From the NCBI GenBank assembly GCA_049663345.1, contig JBATDG010000118.1, positions 1 through 64,000 of the forward strand: DNA of 64,000 nt, given 5' to 3'. This DNA is from SZUA-365 sp049663345. Lineage in GTDB: Bacteria; Bacteroidota; Ignavibacteria; SZUA-365. Under the pieces are notes generated by a model, which did not search any database, was not told the DNA's origin, and saw only the letters and a list, made by a program, of their open reading frames with translations. A program made the position numbers and the translations under genes. Within the stretch, counting starts at the first letter, position 1. Each line of letters starts with the position of its first letter. Shown here one piece after another: positions 1 through 9,191 of the stretch.

Positions 1-24
1 GCGCTGAACATACAGGAAAGGAAA

Positions 25-942
25 TTATTTCTTCGCGAACGGATTGTTCGGCGCGTTCTGGAAGGACACTGCCATTTCGACGAAACGGTCATTTCCGGTG
101 CCCTGAATAAGCGAACCAGCGCTGCCCTTTTTAACGAGCATGCGGAAGTAGAACTTGTCGGTTCCGCGCACGATGCGGCCGAAATAGATACGGCCCGCGG
201 TGGCGCTGCCGGTGGCAATCGTGAGTTTGTTCAGGCTGTAAGTGGCGTCTGCAGGAGGATCGGCGGCCAGCTGCCCGTCAAGGTTGTCGAAATCAAGCGG
301 TGCGACGCTCGAGAACTGTGTTGCCATACCCTTGTTGTTTGCCTGATCCGGGCTGATGACTTCAAGAGCGGAAGTGGCACTTGCGGCAAAGACGTACATG
401 TCGCCGCGATCTTGGAACACCTGACCGGACTGCGGAATCACTTCGGCCTTACCCAGGTCATTGTAAAGATCAATTGCGCTGTTGAAGGAGGAAGACGTCG
501 TGGCATAGACCTTGATCGGCAGGCCATTGTTATCGGTATTCTGACGGGCGGCAGGCGACCATTCGACCATCGAGTAGGTCGTGCCTTCCTTGCCGAGATT
601 CGTCAGGGAGCGGATGGTGAAGAGATAACGGACGCCGTTGGTAAGTCCGTCGACGCGGAGGCTGGTGATGCCTTTGCCTGCGGTGCGGGGAGCGAGCGTT
701 TCGTTGGTGGACTGGTTGAGGATGCTGATCTCGTAGCTGCCAAAGTTGCTGGCGCTTTCATCGATCGAGGCGGTCCAGCTGAGGAAGGTCGCACCATCGG
801 CAGACCCGGCTCGCAGGTTCGTCGGCCGCTCAAGCACGGGGTCGGTGTCGACCGGATCGGTGGTTGTGCTGTCGCAAGCAGTGAACGCGGATGAAAGCAG
901 CGCTGCGAGCGCAACCAGGGTCATAATGCGGAAAATCTTCAT
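25..942 (-). CDS. Fibronectin type III-like lipoprotein
   Basis: 305 aa. The first 22 residues form a signal peptide ending in a lipobox (AFTAC), so the mature protein is probably lipid-anchored at Cys23 in the periplasm or outer membrane. After a Thr/Asp-rich linker, residues about 38-115 look like a fibronectin type III domain (ERPTNLRAG, FLSWTAS, NGVRYLFTIRSL). The remaining 190 residues are not recognised. A purine-rich AGAGG lies about 7 bases before the ATG. The gene is divergent from the T9SS protein at 1149, with 206 bases between them. Role unknown; surface or cell-envelope binding is a guess from the domain. Confidence 0.8.
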   Translation of the reverse strand: MKIFRIMTLVALAALLSSAFTACDSTTTDPVDTDPVLERPTNLRAGSADGATFLSWTASIDESASNFGSYEISILNQSTNETLAPRTAGKGITSLRVDGLTNGVRYLFTIRSLTNLGKEGTTYSMVEWSPAARQNTDNNGLPIKVYATTSSSFNSAIDLYNDLGKAEVIPQSGQVFQDRGDMYVFAASATSALEVISPDQANNKGMATQFSSVAPLDFDNLDGQLAADPPADATYSLNKLTIATGSATAGRIYFGRIVRGTDKFYFRMLVKKGSAGSLIQGTGNDRFVEMAVSFQNAPNNPFAKK

Positions 943-1148
943 TGTTATCCTCTTGTGTTGATGGAAAATATTGAGAATTCTTGTGAGTAAAGTTCAGGTG
1001 TTTTCAAAACGGCTCATTCTGGTAAAACGCATGGGATTGGATTCAGGTTCCGCGCTGTAGAATTCATCAAATTGTAGCTCTTTCGCAAAAAGCGTACTTT
1101 ATTCGGTTCCCGAAAATGTTTGATAATGAACTATCCAATATATAAAAA

Positions 1149-3089
1149 ATGCGTCAATTTACGGAATTATTGTTGGCCTTCATGCTGCTTCTTCCAGGCC
1201 TTGGAAGACCGTCCGCAGCGCAGGTGATGGAGACGAAGCTCTTTCCCGGCTGCGTTGCCGCGGCACCGATCCCAGATGGCGGTCTCTCGTCAGGTCTGCC
1301 GCTTCGGGAGCCCGTGCGGTTGGATCCCTCAGTACTGATGTCCCTTCGCGGCGCTTCAGCTCCGGGCGATCTCATTGTCGGTTTCCCGAACTCCAATGAA
1401 GTACGCGAAATCAATGACAATCTCGATGTCGACGGCGATCTGATCGTAGTCAACAACGGCACACTCCGCCTCAATGGCATTACCCTGCGCGTGCGCGGGA
1501 ATATATATCTCATGCACAGCGGCAGGCTGGAGGTTCAGGGTGGGACGCTGGAGATCCGACAGGACTATCTCTACCAGCGCGGAATTACTATCGCGAATAA
1601 ATCCTCGCTCTGGCTCAATTCCGCATTGCTGAATTGCGGCGGTTTCAACCTCAACGTGGCGGTGACGGACACCGCTGTCTGGCGCCTCGACGCCACTGCG
1701 GTTACCTCGGGTCTCACCACCACAGTATTGGATAAATACGCCAGCGTAGAGGCGGCAGGCAGCGAGAAACTCGGCGAATTTCTCTATTTCGATCATGCAC
1801 GGGCTGATTTCACGAACTGTACAGGGTTGCTGACCTGGCTCACACTGCCTTCCGGATCAACGCTTGAAACATCGCTTCCGGGATCCCAGGTGCTCGGGAG
1901 CTACGCCTTCCCGGATTCTGCCGCCGCCGCCGGATTTGATTACCGATTGCGCTGGGAAGGGTGCTTCGGCCTTCTGTGGGGACTCATGCTCGAGAGCGGC
2001 TGCACGGCAACGCTTCGGGATTGCGACCTGCTTGCCGTCGGGTCCATGTTCCGTGGGAGCGGCACAGGAACGGTCAACGGCCTGGTGAACAATGCGACCC
2101 TGGAATCTACGCGCTATCCGGCGCAGGATCGGGACGTCCGCTTCGAGCGCTGCAAGGTGACGACCTGGAACCTCTATTCCTTCGATACCTATCAGCTGAC
2201 GATCGGCAGTTCCATTTTCGGGGAGGTGATCGCATTCGGCAGAAGCGACGCCACGGTGCAGAACTCCATCTGCGACGGAAGCGGCGGGTACATCGGCGCA
2301 TTCGATAATGCGACCATGCTCATTGTCCAGTCTCAAATCACGGCGCGCATTATCGCAAGGGCGCAGTCGCAGATCATTGTGCTGGGGTCGACTATCAATA
2401 CGCATATTCCCCATGCCGCGGACAATGCCGTGATCGCGATATTTCACTCGAGCTTTCCGGCTCTGCCCACCGTCGAGGCAGGCGCTGTCGGTGCGGTGTT
2501 GTCTGTCGATGAACCGAAGCAGGCCACTGTCGACGCAAGCGTTCCTGTCTACGGCACCGTGCGTTTCCTGCCCGGCGCTGACGTACCGGTGTATTTTCTC
2601 TCGTACTGGATGACAGCAGCGAATGCCAATAATCCGGATCTCGTGCTCTGGAAATCCCAGCCATCGATCGTGCAGCGCTTCCGCGACACTCTCGGCACGT
2701 GGGATACCAATGGCTTCGTCCCAGGCGACTATCAGTTGACAGTGCATGTACGGTTGAGCAATGACGATACAATCAGCATTCCCGCTCTGGTGCGTCTGAC
2801 TGAGGCAACCGTCGGCGTGCCCGCCGATCCATCCGTTGGGGATTTCTCCATCTCAGCGGTATTTCCTCAACCGCTGCAGAGCGGCGAAACGCTCACCGTG
2901 CGTTTTTCCGACGCGTCGGCGCAGGGCCGTCTGCTGCTTCACGACCTGCTCGGCAGGGAAGTGCTGCGCACGGAAATACACGACGGTTCGATCCGTATCG
3001 GGACAGCGGGACTCGCTCCCGGCGTCTACACGCTTTCTGCACTGGTCCATGGTTTACTCCGGCAGCGGACCATCCAAATTCTCAGGTAA
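1149..3089 (+). CDS. Secreted T9SS cargo protein, beta-helix-like
   Basis: 646 aa. A signal peptide (hydrophobic LLLAFMLLLPGLG, cleavage near SAAQ) is followed by about 450 residues of short repeated beta-strand motifs (for example DLIVVNNGTLRLNGITLRV), as in right-handed beta-helix proteins. The last 80 residues have the layout of a type IX secretion C-terminal sorting domain: FPQPL, then GRLLLHDLLGREV, then LAPGVYTL and a terminal RQRTIQILR. It is therefore expected to be exported across the outer membrane and anchored or released. It is 20 bases upstream of the adenosine-specific kinase gene; co-transcription is possible. Specific function unknown. Confidence 0.8.
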   Translation: MRQFTELLLAFMLLLPGLGRPSAAQVMETKLFPGCVAAAPIPDGGLSSGLPLREPVRLDPSVLMSLRGASAPGDLIVGFPNSNEVREINDNLDVDGDLIVVNNGTLRLNGITLRVRGNIYLMHSGRLEVQGGTLEIRQDYLYQRGITIANKSSLWLNSALLNCGGFNLNVAVTDTAVWRLDATAVTSGLTTTVLDKYASVEAAGSEKLGEFLYFDHARADFTNCTGLLTWLTLPSGSTLETSLPGSQVLGSYAFPDSAAAAGFDYRLRWEGCFGLLWGLMLESGCTATLRDCDLLAVGSMFRGSGTGTVNGLVNNATLESTRYPAQDRDVRFERCKVTTWNLYSFDTYQLTIGSSIFGEVIAFGRSDATVQNSICDGSGGYIGAFDNATMLIVQSQITARIIARAQSQIIVLGSTINTHIPHAADNAVIAIFHSSFPALPTVEAGAVGAVLSVDEPKQATVDASVPVYGTVRFLPGADVPVYFLSYWMTAANANNPDLVLWKSQPSIVQRFRDTLGTWDTNGFVPGDYQLTVHVRLSNDDTISIPALVRLTEATVGVPADPSVGDFSISAVFPQPLQSGETLTVRFSDASAQGRLLLHDLLGREVLRTEIHDGSIRIGTAGLAPGVYTLSALVHGLLRQRTIQILR

Positions 3090-3109
3090 ACAAGCAAAGG
3101 AATCCTCAA

Positions 3110-3592
3110 ATGGAACTCAAGGTCATCCCTATCGAAAAGCCTGAGGATATGAATTTCATCCTCGGACATTCCCATTTCATCAAAACCGTTGAGGATCTGT
3201 ACGAGGCCATCGTGCAGACCAACCCGTCGATGAAATTCGGTATCGCGTTCTGCGAGGCGTCGGGTCCGGCTCTGGTCCGCAGGGAGGGGAACGAACCCGC
3301 ACTCGTCGATCTGGCGGTCCGCAACGCGATGGCGCTTTCTGCCGGACATTGCTTCATCATCATGCTTGAAAACGGCTTCCCCATCAATATTCTCAATTCG
3401 ATCAAGCAGGTTCCTGAAGTCACGCGCATTTTTTGCGCGACTGCGAATCCGACTGAGGTCATTGTCGCCGAAACTGCGCAGGGGCGCGCCATTCTCGGCG
3501 TGGTGGATGGAATGAGGACGCTGGGAGTCGAATCAGAGGAGGACGTCATCGTGCGCAAGCGGTTCCTCCGAACCATCGGCTACAAGCTCTGA
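3110..3592 (+). CDS. Adenosine-specific kinase (DUF355 family)
   Basis: 160 aa, full length for the family known from archaea and some bacteria (COG1839). The sequence carries the characteristic MNFILGHSHFIKTVEDLYEA start, FGIAFCEASGPALVRREGN, and GHCFIIMLENGFPINILN blocks. Family members bind adenosine or AMP, and kinase activity has been reported for an archaeal member; the cellular role is unclear. The ATG follows AAAGGAATCC about 10 bases upstream. Only 2 bases separate it from the GT9 gene, so it appears to lead the LPS operon, which is an odd association. Confidence 0.85.
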   Translation: MELKVIPIEKPEDMNFILGHSHFIKTVEDLYEAIVQTNPSMKFGIAFCEASGPALVRREGNEPALVDLAVRNAMALSAGHCFIIMLENGFPINILNSIKQVPEVTRIFCATANPTEVIVAETAQGRAILGVVDGMRTLGVESEEDVIVRKRFLRTIGYKL

Positions 3593-3594
3593 GG

Positions 3595-4629
3595 ATGAAA
3601 TTTCCTGCACGATCCATACTGGTGATTCGAATGAGCGGTATCGGCGATGTCCTTTGGACAACGCCCCTGCTCAGCAACCTGCGCCTGGCCTACCCGGATG
3701 CGCATATCGCCTATGTGGTCCGCAGCGCCAGTGCTTTCGTGCTCGAAAATAATCCCGACATCGATGAAATCATCCGCTTCGAGGATGAAAGTCTGGCCTA
3801 TCAGTTCGGCTTTCTCCGGCGTCTGCGGAAGCGCCGATTCGATCTTTCTATCGACCTGATCTGTTCTCCGGCCACTGCGATTCAATCCGTTGTGAGCGGC
3901 GCCCGGGTACGCATAGGATTCGACTTTCGTCTGCGTGAGAAATTGTACACTCACCGCCTGTCGGCACGTGAAGCGAATCACGGACACGAAGTGGAATTCA
4001 ATCTCTTTGTGCTGCGGCACATGGATATTCCTGAACGAAGCCGGTCGCTGGTGTGGAGAGTCTCCGAAGCCGAACGCGTGCAGGCCGCAGGGCAGTGGCA
4101 GGAACTGGGACTTCCCGACAACGGACAAGTGATCGCGCTGATTCCCACAGGCGGCTATCCCTCAAAAAAATGGCCGCTTGGGCACTGGCAGCAGCTGGTG
4201 ACTGATTCTCGCCTCGATCATTTGCGCTTCCTTGTGTTCTGGGGCAGCGAGGCCGAGAGGCAGGATGCCGAAGAAATTACGCGCGTCAGCAGCCGCGCCG
4301 TCGCAGCGCCGCGAGGGAATCTGCGGGAGGCAGCGGCTCTGATGGACCGCTGCGCCGCCGCCATAGGTAATGACAGCGGTCCTACGCATATCGCCACGGC
4401 ACTGGGGAAGCCCGTCATCGCGTTTTACGGACCATCCGATCCGAAAAGTCAGGGGCCGTGGAGCGATCGCGCAACTGTGCTGCGCATCGACGATGTCGAG
4501 AACCGCTGCTGCCGCCGTCTCGACTGTCCCGACCCGGTATGCATGACAGAGCTTCCCGCATCCCGCGCAGTGGATGCGCTCTTGAATGCGCTCGCTTCGA
4601 TGGACGCAAGCAGAAGGGAGCAGGCGTAA
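3595..4629 (+). CDS. Glycosyltransferase family 9 (LPS heptosyltransferase-like)
   Basis: 344 aa. The N-terminus SILVIRMSGIGDVLWTTPLL is the classical start of ADP-heptose:LPS heptosyltransferases, and the C-terminal half has IPTGGYPSKKWPLGHW and the nucleotide-sugar site IGNDSGPTHIATALGKPVIAFYGPSDP. It probably adds a heptose or similar sugar to the lipid A core at the cytoplasmic face of the inner membrane. A Cys-rich tail (NRCCRRLDCPDPVCM) is common in this family. The stop codon overlaps the next start (TAATG), showing tight coupling to the GT2 gene. The precise sugar is not deducible. Confidence 0.88.
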   Translation: MKFPARSILVIRMSGIGDVLWTTPLLSNLRLAYPDAHIAYVVRSASAFVLENNPDIDEIIRFEDESLAYQFGFLRRLRKRRFDLSIDLICSPATAIQSVVSGARVRIGFDFRLREKLYTHRLSAREANHGHEVEFNLFVLRHMDIPERSRSLVWRVSEAERVQAAGQWQELGLPDNGQVIALIPTGGYPSKKWPLGHWQQLVTDSRLDHLRFLVFWGSEAERQDAEEITRVSSRAVAAPRGNLREAAALMDRCAAAIGNDSGPTHIATALGKPVIAFYGPSDPKSQGPWSDRATVLRIDDVENRCCRRLDCPDPVCMTELPASRAVDALLNALASMDASRREQA

Positions 4630-5471
4630 TGAGTTTCGGTTGCTCACTCGTCGTCGCCGTGTATAATCGTCCGGACTACCTGCGCATGATTTTCGCGGCA
4701 TGCGCCCGGCAGTCGCACAAGGATTTCGAAATCATTGTCGCCGACGACGGTTCTGCCCCGGATATAGCCAAGGTCGTCGAAGATGCACGCACAGGCTACG
4801 GACTATCGATTCAGCATCTCTGGCATGATGATAGCGGCTGGCGAAAAAACGTCATGCTCAACAATGCCATACGGGCTGCACGAAGCGAGTATCTGGTCTT
4901 CATTGACGGCGACTGCCTTCCCCATGCCGATTTTCTGGCGGATCACATTGAGGCAATGGAGGAAGGGTACTATCTCTGCGGCCGACGGGTTGAAACCTCG
5001 GCGCGATGGACGGAGCGGCTGACGCTGCGCGATGTCGAGAAGGGACGTTTCGAGCGGATCAGCGCTGCTTTGTGGTGGGATGGTCTACTCGGGAAGGCAA
5101 AACGTGTTGAGGACGGCCTCCGTTTTGAAAGCCCGCTCCTTCGGAACATATTACACGGGTCTGACCGCGGCATGCTCGGCAGTAATTTTTCGGTGCATCG
5201 TGCTTCCCTCGCCGCCATTAACGGATTTGACGAAGGGTACGACGGACCGGGCTGCGGTGAAGACAGCGATGTGGAATTGCGTCTGAATCTACTGGGCCTG
5301 AGGGCCCGCTCACTCAGGCATCGTGCGATTCAAATGCACCTTTATCACTCCCGGACGGAAGTGCCGCAGCGTTGTCTGGACCGTTTCGCCGATTTGCAGC
5401 GGAAGCCGCTGCTGCGCTGCCTGCTGGGATTGGAACACCTCGAAGATTCAACGGAGAACACTGTTTCGTGA
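4629..5471 (+). CDS. Glycosyltransferase family 2
   Basis: 280 aa from the ATG that overlaps the GT9 stop; a longer in-frame start exists at 4458 but lies inside GT9. GT-A fold motifs: SLVVAVYNRPDYL at the start, VADDGSAPDI, the metal-binding FIDGDCLPH (DxD-like), and a C-terminal GCGEDSDVELRLNLLGL block as in the galactosyltransferase C-terminal family. It should transfer a sugar from a nucleotide donor during LPS or lipooligosaccharide assembly. The stop overlaps the GTG start of the ABC exporter by 3 bases. Confidence 0.85.
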   Translation: MSFGCSLVVAVYNRPDYLRMIFAACARQSHKDFEIIVADDGSAPDIAKVVEDARTGYGLSIQHLWHDDSGWRKNVMLNNAIRAARSEYLVFIDGDCLPHADFLADHIEAMEEGYYLCGRRVETSARWTERLTLRDVEKGRFERISAALWWDGLLGKAKRVEDGLRFESPLLRNILHGSDRGMLGSNFSVHRASLAAINGFDEGYDGPGCGEDSDVELRLNLLGLRARSLRHRAIQMHLYHSRTEVPQRCLDRFADLQRKPLLRCLLGLEHLEDSTENTVS

Positions 5472-7288
5472 AGACTGTCATTCGTATTCTCAGGCTTCTT
5501 CTGCCCTATAAAAAGAACCTGGCCCTGTCATCTACCGCCATGTTTTTTTCCATTGTCTTCAACATGGCGACGGTTATCCTGGTTATTCCCTTCATCAATG
5601 TGCTGTTCGATCCCGTGTATCCTACGCCGCAGCCGGTGCCCGAGTTTTCTCTCGGCACATTCAAGGTCTGGGCTTTTGCGCAGCTGAATAACGTGATGGC
5701 CTCCACCGATGCTGTCACGGCATTGAAGTATCTGTGTGTGATGATCTTCGGGGCCTTTTTCTTTAAAAACTTGTTCGGGTATGCGCAGTCCTGGAGTATG
5801 GCTCCAGCCGAGCAGGGCATCATTCGCGATCTGAGGCAGAATCTCTATTCGCATATGAACCGGTTGTCGCTGAGTTATTTCACCGAGGAGAAAAAGGGCA
5901 TGCTCATGTCGCGGATCATCAGCGACGTGCAGTTGGTCAACGACTCGGCCATAGCTGTGGTCAACAGTCTGTTCCGCGATCCGCCTCAGATTCTGGTCTA
6001 TACCATTCTGCTGTTTTTCATCGATTGGCAGCTGACGCTGATCGCCTTTGTACTGCTTCCGGTGACAGGCTTCATCCTGACGAAAATCGGCAACTGGGTC
6101 AAGCGGGAAAGCAATGTGCTGCAGGAATCGCTCGCACGGCTGACCTCCGTGCTTGATGAAGGACTCTCGAGCATGCGCATCATCCGCGCATTCCGGACCG
6201 AGCAGTATGAAATCGGCAAGTTCGGTGTCGAAAACCAGTCGTACTACAAAACCTTCGTGGGCATCAAACGCAGAAGGGATCTGGCTTCGCCGATCACCGA
6301 AACGCTCAGCGTGTTTGTCGTCGTGATCATCCTTTGGTTCATGGGTGATGCGATCCTCTCCGGCCGCAGCGGCATGTCCAGCGGCGTATTCGTCGCATAC
6401 ATCTTCGCAATGTTGCAGATGATGCAGCCGCTCAAGTATCTCGGACAAACGGTTAATCATATTTCACAGGGAATGGCGGGAGCGGATCGTGTATTCAGCG
6501 TACTCGATATTGAACCGCGCATCGTCGATCGTCCCGGCGCTCAGGACATTGACGCCTTCCGTGATCGAATCCTCTACCGCGATGTGCATTTTCAGTACAG
6601 CACCGGGGAAGAAGTGCTCGGTGGAGTGGACATTGAAATCAAGGCCGGCGAAGTCGTGGCGGTTGTAGGTCCGAGCGGTGTGGGGAAAAGCACCATGGTG
6701 GATCTTGTCCCTCGCTTCTACGATGTGACGGGCGGCTCGGTGCAGATCGACGGACGCGACATTCGCGACATCACAGTACGTTCCCTGCGCGGTCTGATGG
6801 GGATCGTCACGCAGGAGACATTTCTCTTCAACGCCACTATCCGGGAGAACATCGCATACGGCGAGGACCATATCGACATGGAGAGGATCATCGCAGCGGC
6901 CAGGGCGGCAAACGCACATGATTTCATTGTCGAGACTCCCGAGGGATATGACACCGTTATCGGGGACCGCGGGGTGAAGCTTTCCGGCGGACAGCGGCAG
7001 CGGCTTTCGATTGCGCGCGCTATCTACAAAAATCCGCCGATCCTTATTCTCGATGAAGCGACCTCATCGCTCGATACCGAATCGGAAGTGCTGGTTCAGA
7101 AGGCGATCGAAAATCTGATGGAAGGACGAACCTCGATCGTCATCGCGCATCGTCTCAGCACCATACAGCGTGCCGACAGGATTTACGTGCTTAACAGCGG
7201 GGGAGTCGAAGAGACCGGCACTCATATCGAGCTGCTGGCACGCGATGGATTATATAAACGGCTGTATGACATGCAGTTTCATTTATGA
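5468..7288 (+). CDS. ABC exporter, MsbA-like lipid flippase
   Basis: 606 aa, one polypeptide with a six-helix ABC transmembrane domain (about residues 15-320) and a C-terminal ATPase. Walker A GPSGVGKST, signature LSGGQRQRLSIARAI, Walker B PILILDEATSSLD and H-loop IVIAHRLSTIQ are all intact. Size and layout fit MsbA-type lipid A/LPS core exporters, and the neighbours (two glycosyltransferases before, O-antigen ligase after) support that role. The start is taken as GTG at 5468, where homology begins (KTVIRILRLLLPYKK); a further upstream ATG would run inside the GT2 gene. ATGA overlap with the ligase gene. Confidence 0.88.
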   Translation: MKTVIRILRLLLPYKKNLALSSTAMFFSIVFNMATVILVIPFINVLFDPVYPTPQPVPEFSLGTFKVWAFAQLNNVMASTDAVTALKYLCVMIFGAFFFKNLFGYAQSWSMAPAEQGIIRDLRQNLYSHMNRLSLSYFTEEKKGMLMSRIISDVQLVNDSAIAVVNSLFRDPPQILVYTILLFFIDWQLTLIAFVLLPVTGFILTKIGNWVKRESNVLQESLARLTSVLDEGLSSMRIIRAFRTEQYEIGKFGVENQSYYKTFVGIKRRRDLASPITETLSVFVVVIILWFMGDAILSGRSGMSSGVFVAYIFAMLQMMQPLKYLGQTVNHISQGMAGADRVFSVLDIEPRIVDRPGAQDIDAFRDRILYRDVHFQYSTGEEVLGGVDIEIKAGEVVAVVGPSGVGKSTMVDLVPRFYDVTGGSVQIDGRDIRDITVRSLRGLMGIVTQETFLFNATIRENIAYGEDHIDMERIIAAARAANAHDFIVETPEGYDTVIGDRGVKLSGGQRQRLSIARAIYKNPPILILDEATSSLDTESEVLVQKAIENLMEGRTSIVIAHRLSTIQRADRIYVLNSGGVEETGTHIELLARDGLYKRLYDMQFHL

Positions 7289-8553
7289 GTACGACGATGA
7301 TGAAGGGATGTATTGAGGAAACGCGTGCGTCTTTCCGGGGCCGCTCCCTCGATGTCGCTGTCTGGGCCGCCTCCATTACTGCTATTGCTGCGCTGATATT
7401 CTCAATCGCACTCGCTCAGGCAGCCGTTTTGATCGCCGTGCTGATCTGGGCGTACGGTATGGTCAGGGAGCCTGCGCTTCGTCCCCGCAGCTCGCCGATT
7501 TTCTGGGCCTATGCTGCCTTCATCGCGGCGCGTACGCTGGCGATAGCGACCTCCATAGATCCGGGGGCAAGTCTCGATGCATTCAGGACCGAAATCCCAT
7601 TCCATCTGTTTTTTTTCGTGGTCTATTCCACCTTCCATCCCGCAAGGCAGGACCGAATGCTGCTTTTCATTCGTCTGCTGATTCTTGCTGCTGTCGTAGC
7701 AACGATTATCGGCTTCATCCGCTATGCGGTGGGGATGGATGAGCGTCTCACCTCGACGACGTCCGGGTATTATACGCTGGGTATGTTCCTCGCAAGTGTG
7801 TTCACCGTGGCCTTCGCATTGGGGCGGCGCAAGGATATTTTCCCGAATCGGAGCTTGTGGATCGCTGTTTGCGTGCTGCTGCTCCTCGGCTTGCTCTTTA
7901 CGTTCAATCGAATGCACTGGATGATCGCAGGCCTGGCTGCCCTCATCATAGGAATTTCACGCGAACGCCGCATCCTTTCCGTCCTCGTGGCGCTCGCAGC
8001 TGCCGCATTGATTTTTGTAGCACCATTGCAGGAGCGTTTCCTGCAGCTGCTGAATGCCGGCGGCAACATGTCAGGCCGGGATATAATTTGGCGCGGCGCC
8101 TGGATGATTGGCGGAGAACACCCATTCACAGGTTTCGGGTTGAGGACTTTTCCCGACGTCTTCCCGCTCTTCGACCAAATGCCGGACAAAGGAGTCGGAA
8201 GCTGGCACAACGATTATCTGCAGGTGTATATGGACAGCGGTTTGATAGCGCTGATCCCTATCCTTATCGTACTGATCCTTACTTTCACTCTGGCGTATCG
8301 AGCTATGCACCGCTGGCCAGCGAAAACACTGCAGTACGATCTTACCTACGCCCTGACGATAATGCTTATCGGTTTTGTCATTGCCGGAGGGATGCTTGAT
8401 TCACTGCTTTCCATTCTGTTCCGGGCGGGTATTGCTATCGTAGCCGTGCTTGGGTTGACCGGGCCGCTTGATCGGGACACGCAAATCGACTCGGATGCAA
8501 TTCTCGAGGTGACGATGGTGCCTGATACAGAGGATTGGCCGGCGGGGAAGTGA
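7285..8553 (+). CDS. O-antigen ligase family protein
   Basis: 422 aa integral membrane protein with about 10-12 hydrophobic helices and the large periplasmic loop of the Wzy_C/WaaL family: SGRDIIWRGAWMIGGEHPFTG, then WHNDYLQVYMDSGLI, which carries the conserved His. It would join polymerised or single-unit sugars to the lipid A core on the periplasmic side, or polymerise them. The start overlaps the stop of the ABC exporter by 4 bases, and it closes the LPS operon. Ligase versus polymerase cannot be decided from sequence. Confidence 0.83.
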   Translation: MSTTMMKGCIEETRASFRGRSLDVAVWAASITAIAALIFSIALAQAAVLIAVLIWAYGMVREPALRPRSSPIFWAYAAFIAARTLAIATSIDPGASLDAFRTEIPFHLFFFVVYSTFHPARQDRMLLFIRLLILAAVVATIIGFIRYAVGMDERLTSTTSGYYTLGMFLASVFTVAFALGRRKDIFPNRSLWIAVCVLLLLGLLFTFNRMHWMIAGLAALIIGISRERRILSVLVALAAAALIFVAPLQERFLQLLNAGGNMSGRDIIWRGAWMIGGEHPFTGFGLRTFPDVFPLFDQMPDKGVGSWHNDYLQVYMDSGLIALIPILIVLILTFTLAYRAMHRWPAKTLQYDLTYALTIMLIGFVIAGGMLDSLLSILFRAGIAIVAVLGLTGPLDRDTQIDSDAILEVTMVPDTEDWPAGK

Positions 8554-8603
8554 TGAGATGATAGAAAAGAACGCATCTTCAGATGTATCTACTGGAGGTT
8601 CCT

Positions 8604-8828
8604 ATGGCTAAAAAATCGATGCAACAGATGCGGTCGGAAGAATTCCCGCAGTATTGTGATTATAGCTGCAAGTTCTCAGCATTCGCGGATCCATGCGCCG
8701 TAGGAGCATGCCGACGCGATGTCGGAGTCTGGTGCAGCAGGGCAAATCGGCTGCACAGCAAGCATACAAAATGCCTGTTCTGGCCAATAGGGGAGGATGA
8801 AACGGCCAACTCGAAGAATTCTGTGTAA
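8604..8828 (+). CDS. Small Cys-rich protein of unknown function
   Basis: 74 aa starting at an ATG with a strong GGAGG five bases upstream (8594-8598), much better than the in-frame ATG at 8583. It has six cysteines at 18, 22, 31, 36, 44 and 57, spaced CX3CX8CX4CX7CX12C, plus two His between the last pair; this could bind zinc or an Fe-S cluster. No signal peptide or membrane helix. It sits 50 bases after the O-antigen ligase. I do not recognise a family; coding status rests on the RBS and the cysteine pattern. Confidence 0.55.
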   Translation: MAKKSMQQMRSEEFPQYCDYSCKFSAFADPCAVGACRRDVGVWCSRANRLHSKHTKCLFWPIGEDETANSKNSV

Positions 8829-8855
8829 TTCTCTGCACATTTTGAATGATTTCTC

Positions 8856-8884
8856 TTGACAAAGCGTTAGCCATTCGCTATAAT
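8856..8884 (+). promoter_or_regulatory. Perfect sigma70-type promoter for DUF2795 gene
   Basis: TTGACA at 8856-8861 and TATAAT at 8879-8884 are separated by exactly 17 bases, a full match to the sigma70 consensus. Transcription would start near 8891, giving a leader of about 68 bases before the ATG at 8959. The stretch lies between two genes on the same strand. Confidence 0.75.
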
Positions 8885-8958
8885 TGGCGCGATGCATTAT
8901 GGGAACCATATCCAGTTGCATCAGAATTGCAACAACTCTTTGATAGGAGATACTGAAA

Positions 8959-9186
8959 ATGATTTGGACCATGGAACTCGCCACCTGGTTGGATGACGCT
9001 CCCTTCCCCGCAACGAGGGATGAGCTTATCGATTATGCCACCCGGATTGGCGCTCCTTTGCAGGTGTTGGAAAATTTGCAGGAGCTTGAGGACCCGGATG
9101 AAACCTACGAATCCATCGAGGATATCTGGCCCGACTATCCAGTGGATGAAGATTTCTTCTATGGCGACGAGGAAAACGAATATTAA
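8959..9186 (+). CDS. DUF2795 domain protein
   Basis: 75 aa acidic protein. The segment WLDDAPFPATRDELIDYATRIGAPLQVLENLQEL, followed by DETYESIEDIWPDYP, matches the DUF2795 pattern (short helical proteins in which a pair of helices is followed by an acidic tail). AGGAG precedes the ATG by about 11 bases. The perfect promoter at 8856-8884 suggests high constitutive expression. Function unknown; the very acidic C-terminus (DEDFFYGDEENEY) suggests an interaction role. Confidence 0.75.
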   Translation: MIWTMELATWLDDAPFPATRDELIDYATRIGAPLQVLENLQELEDPDETYESIEDIWPDYPVDEDFFYGDEENEY

Positions 9187-9191
9187 TCACC

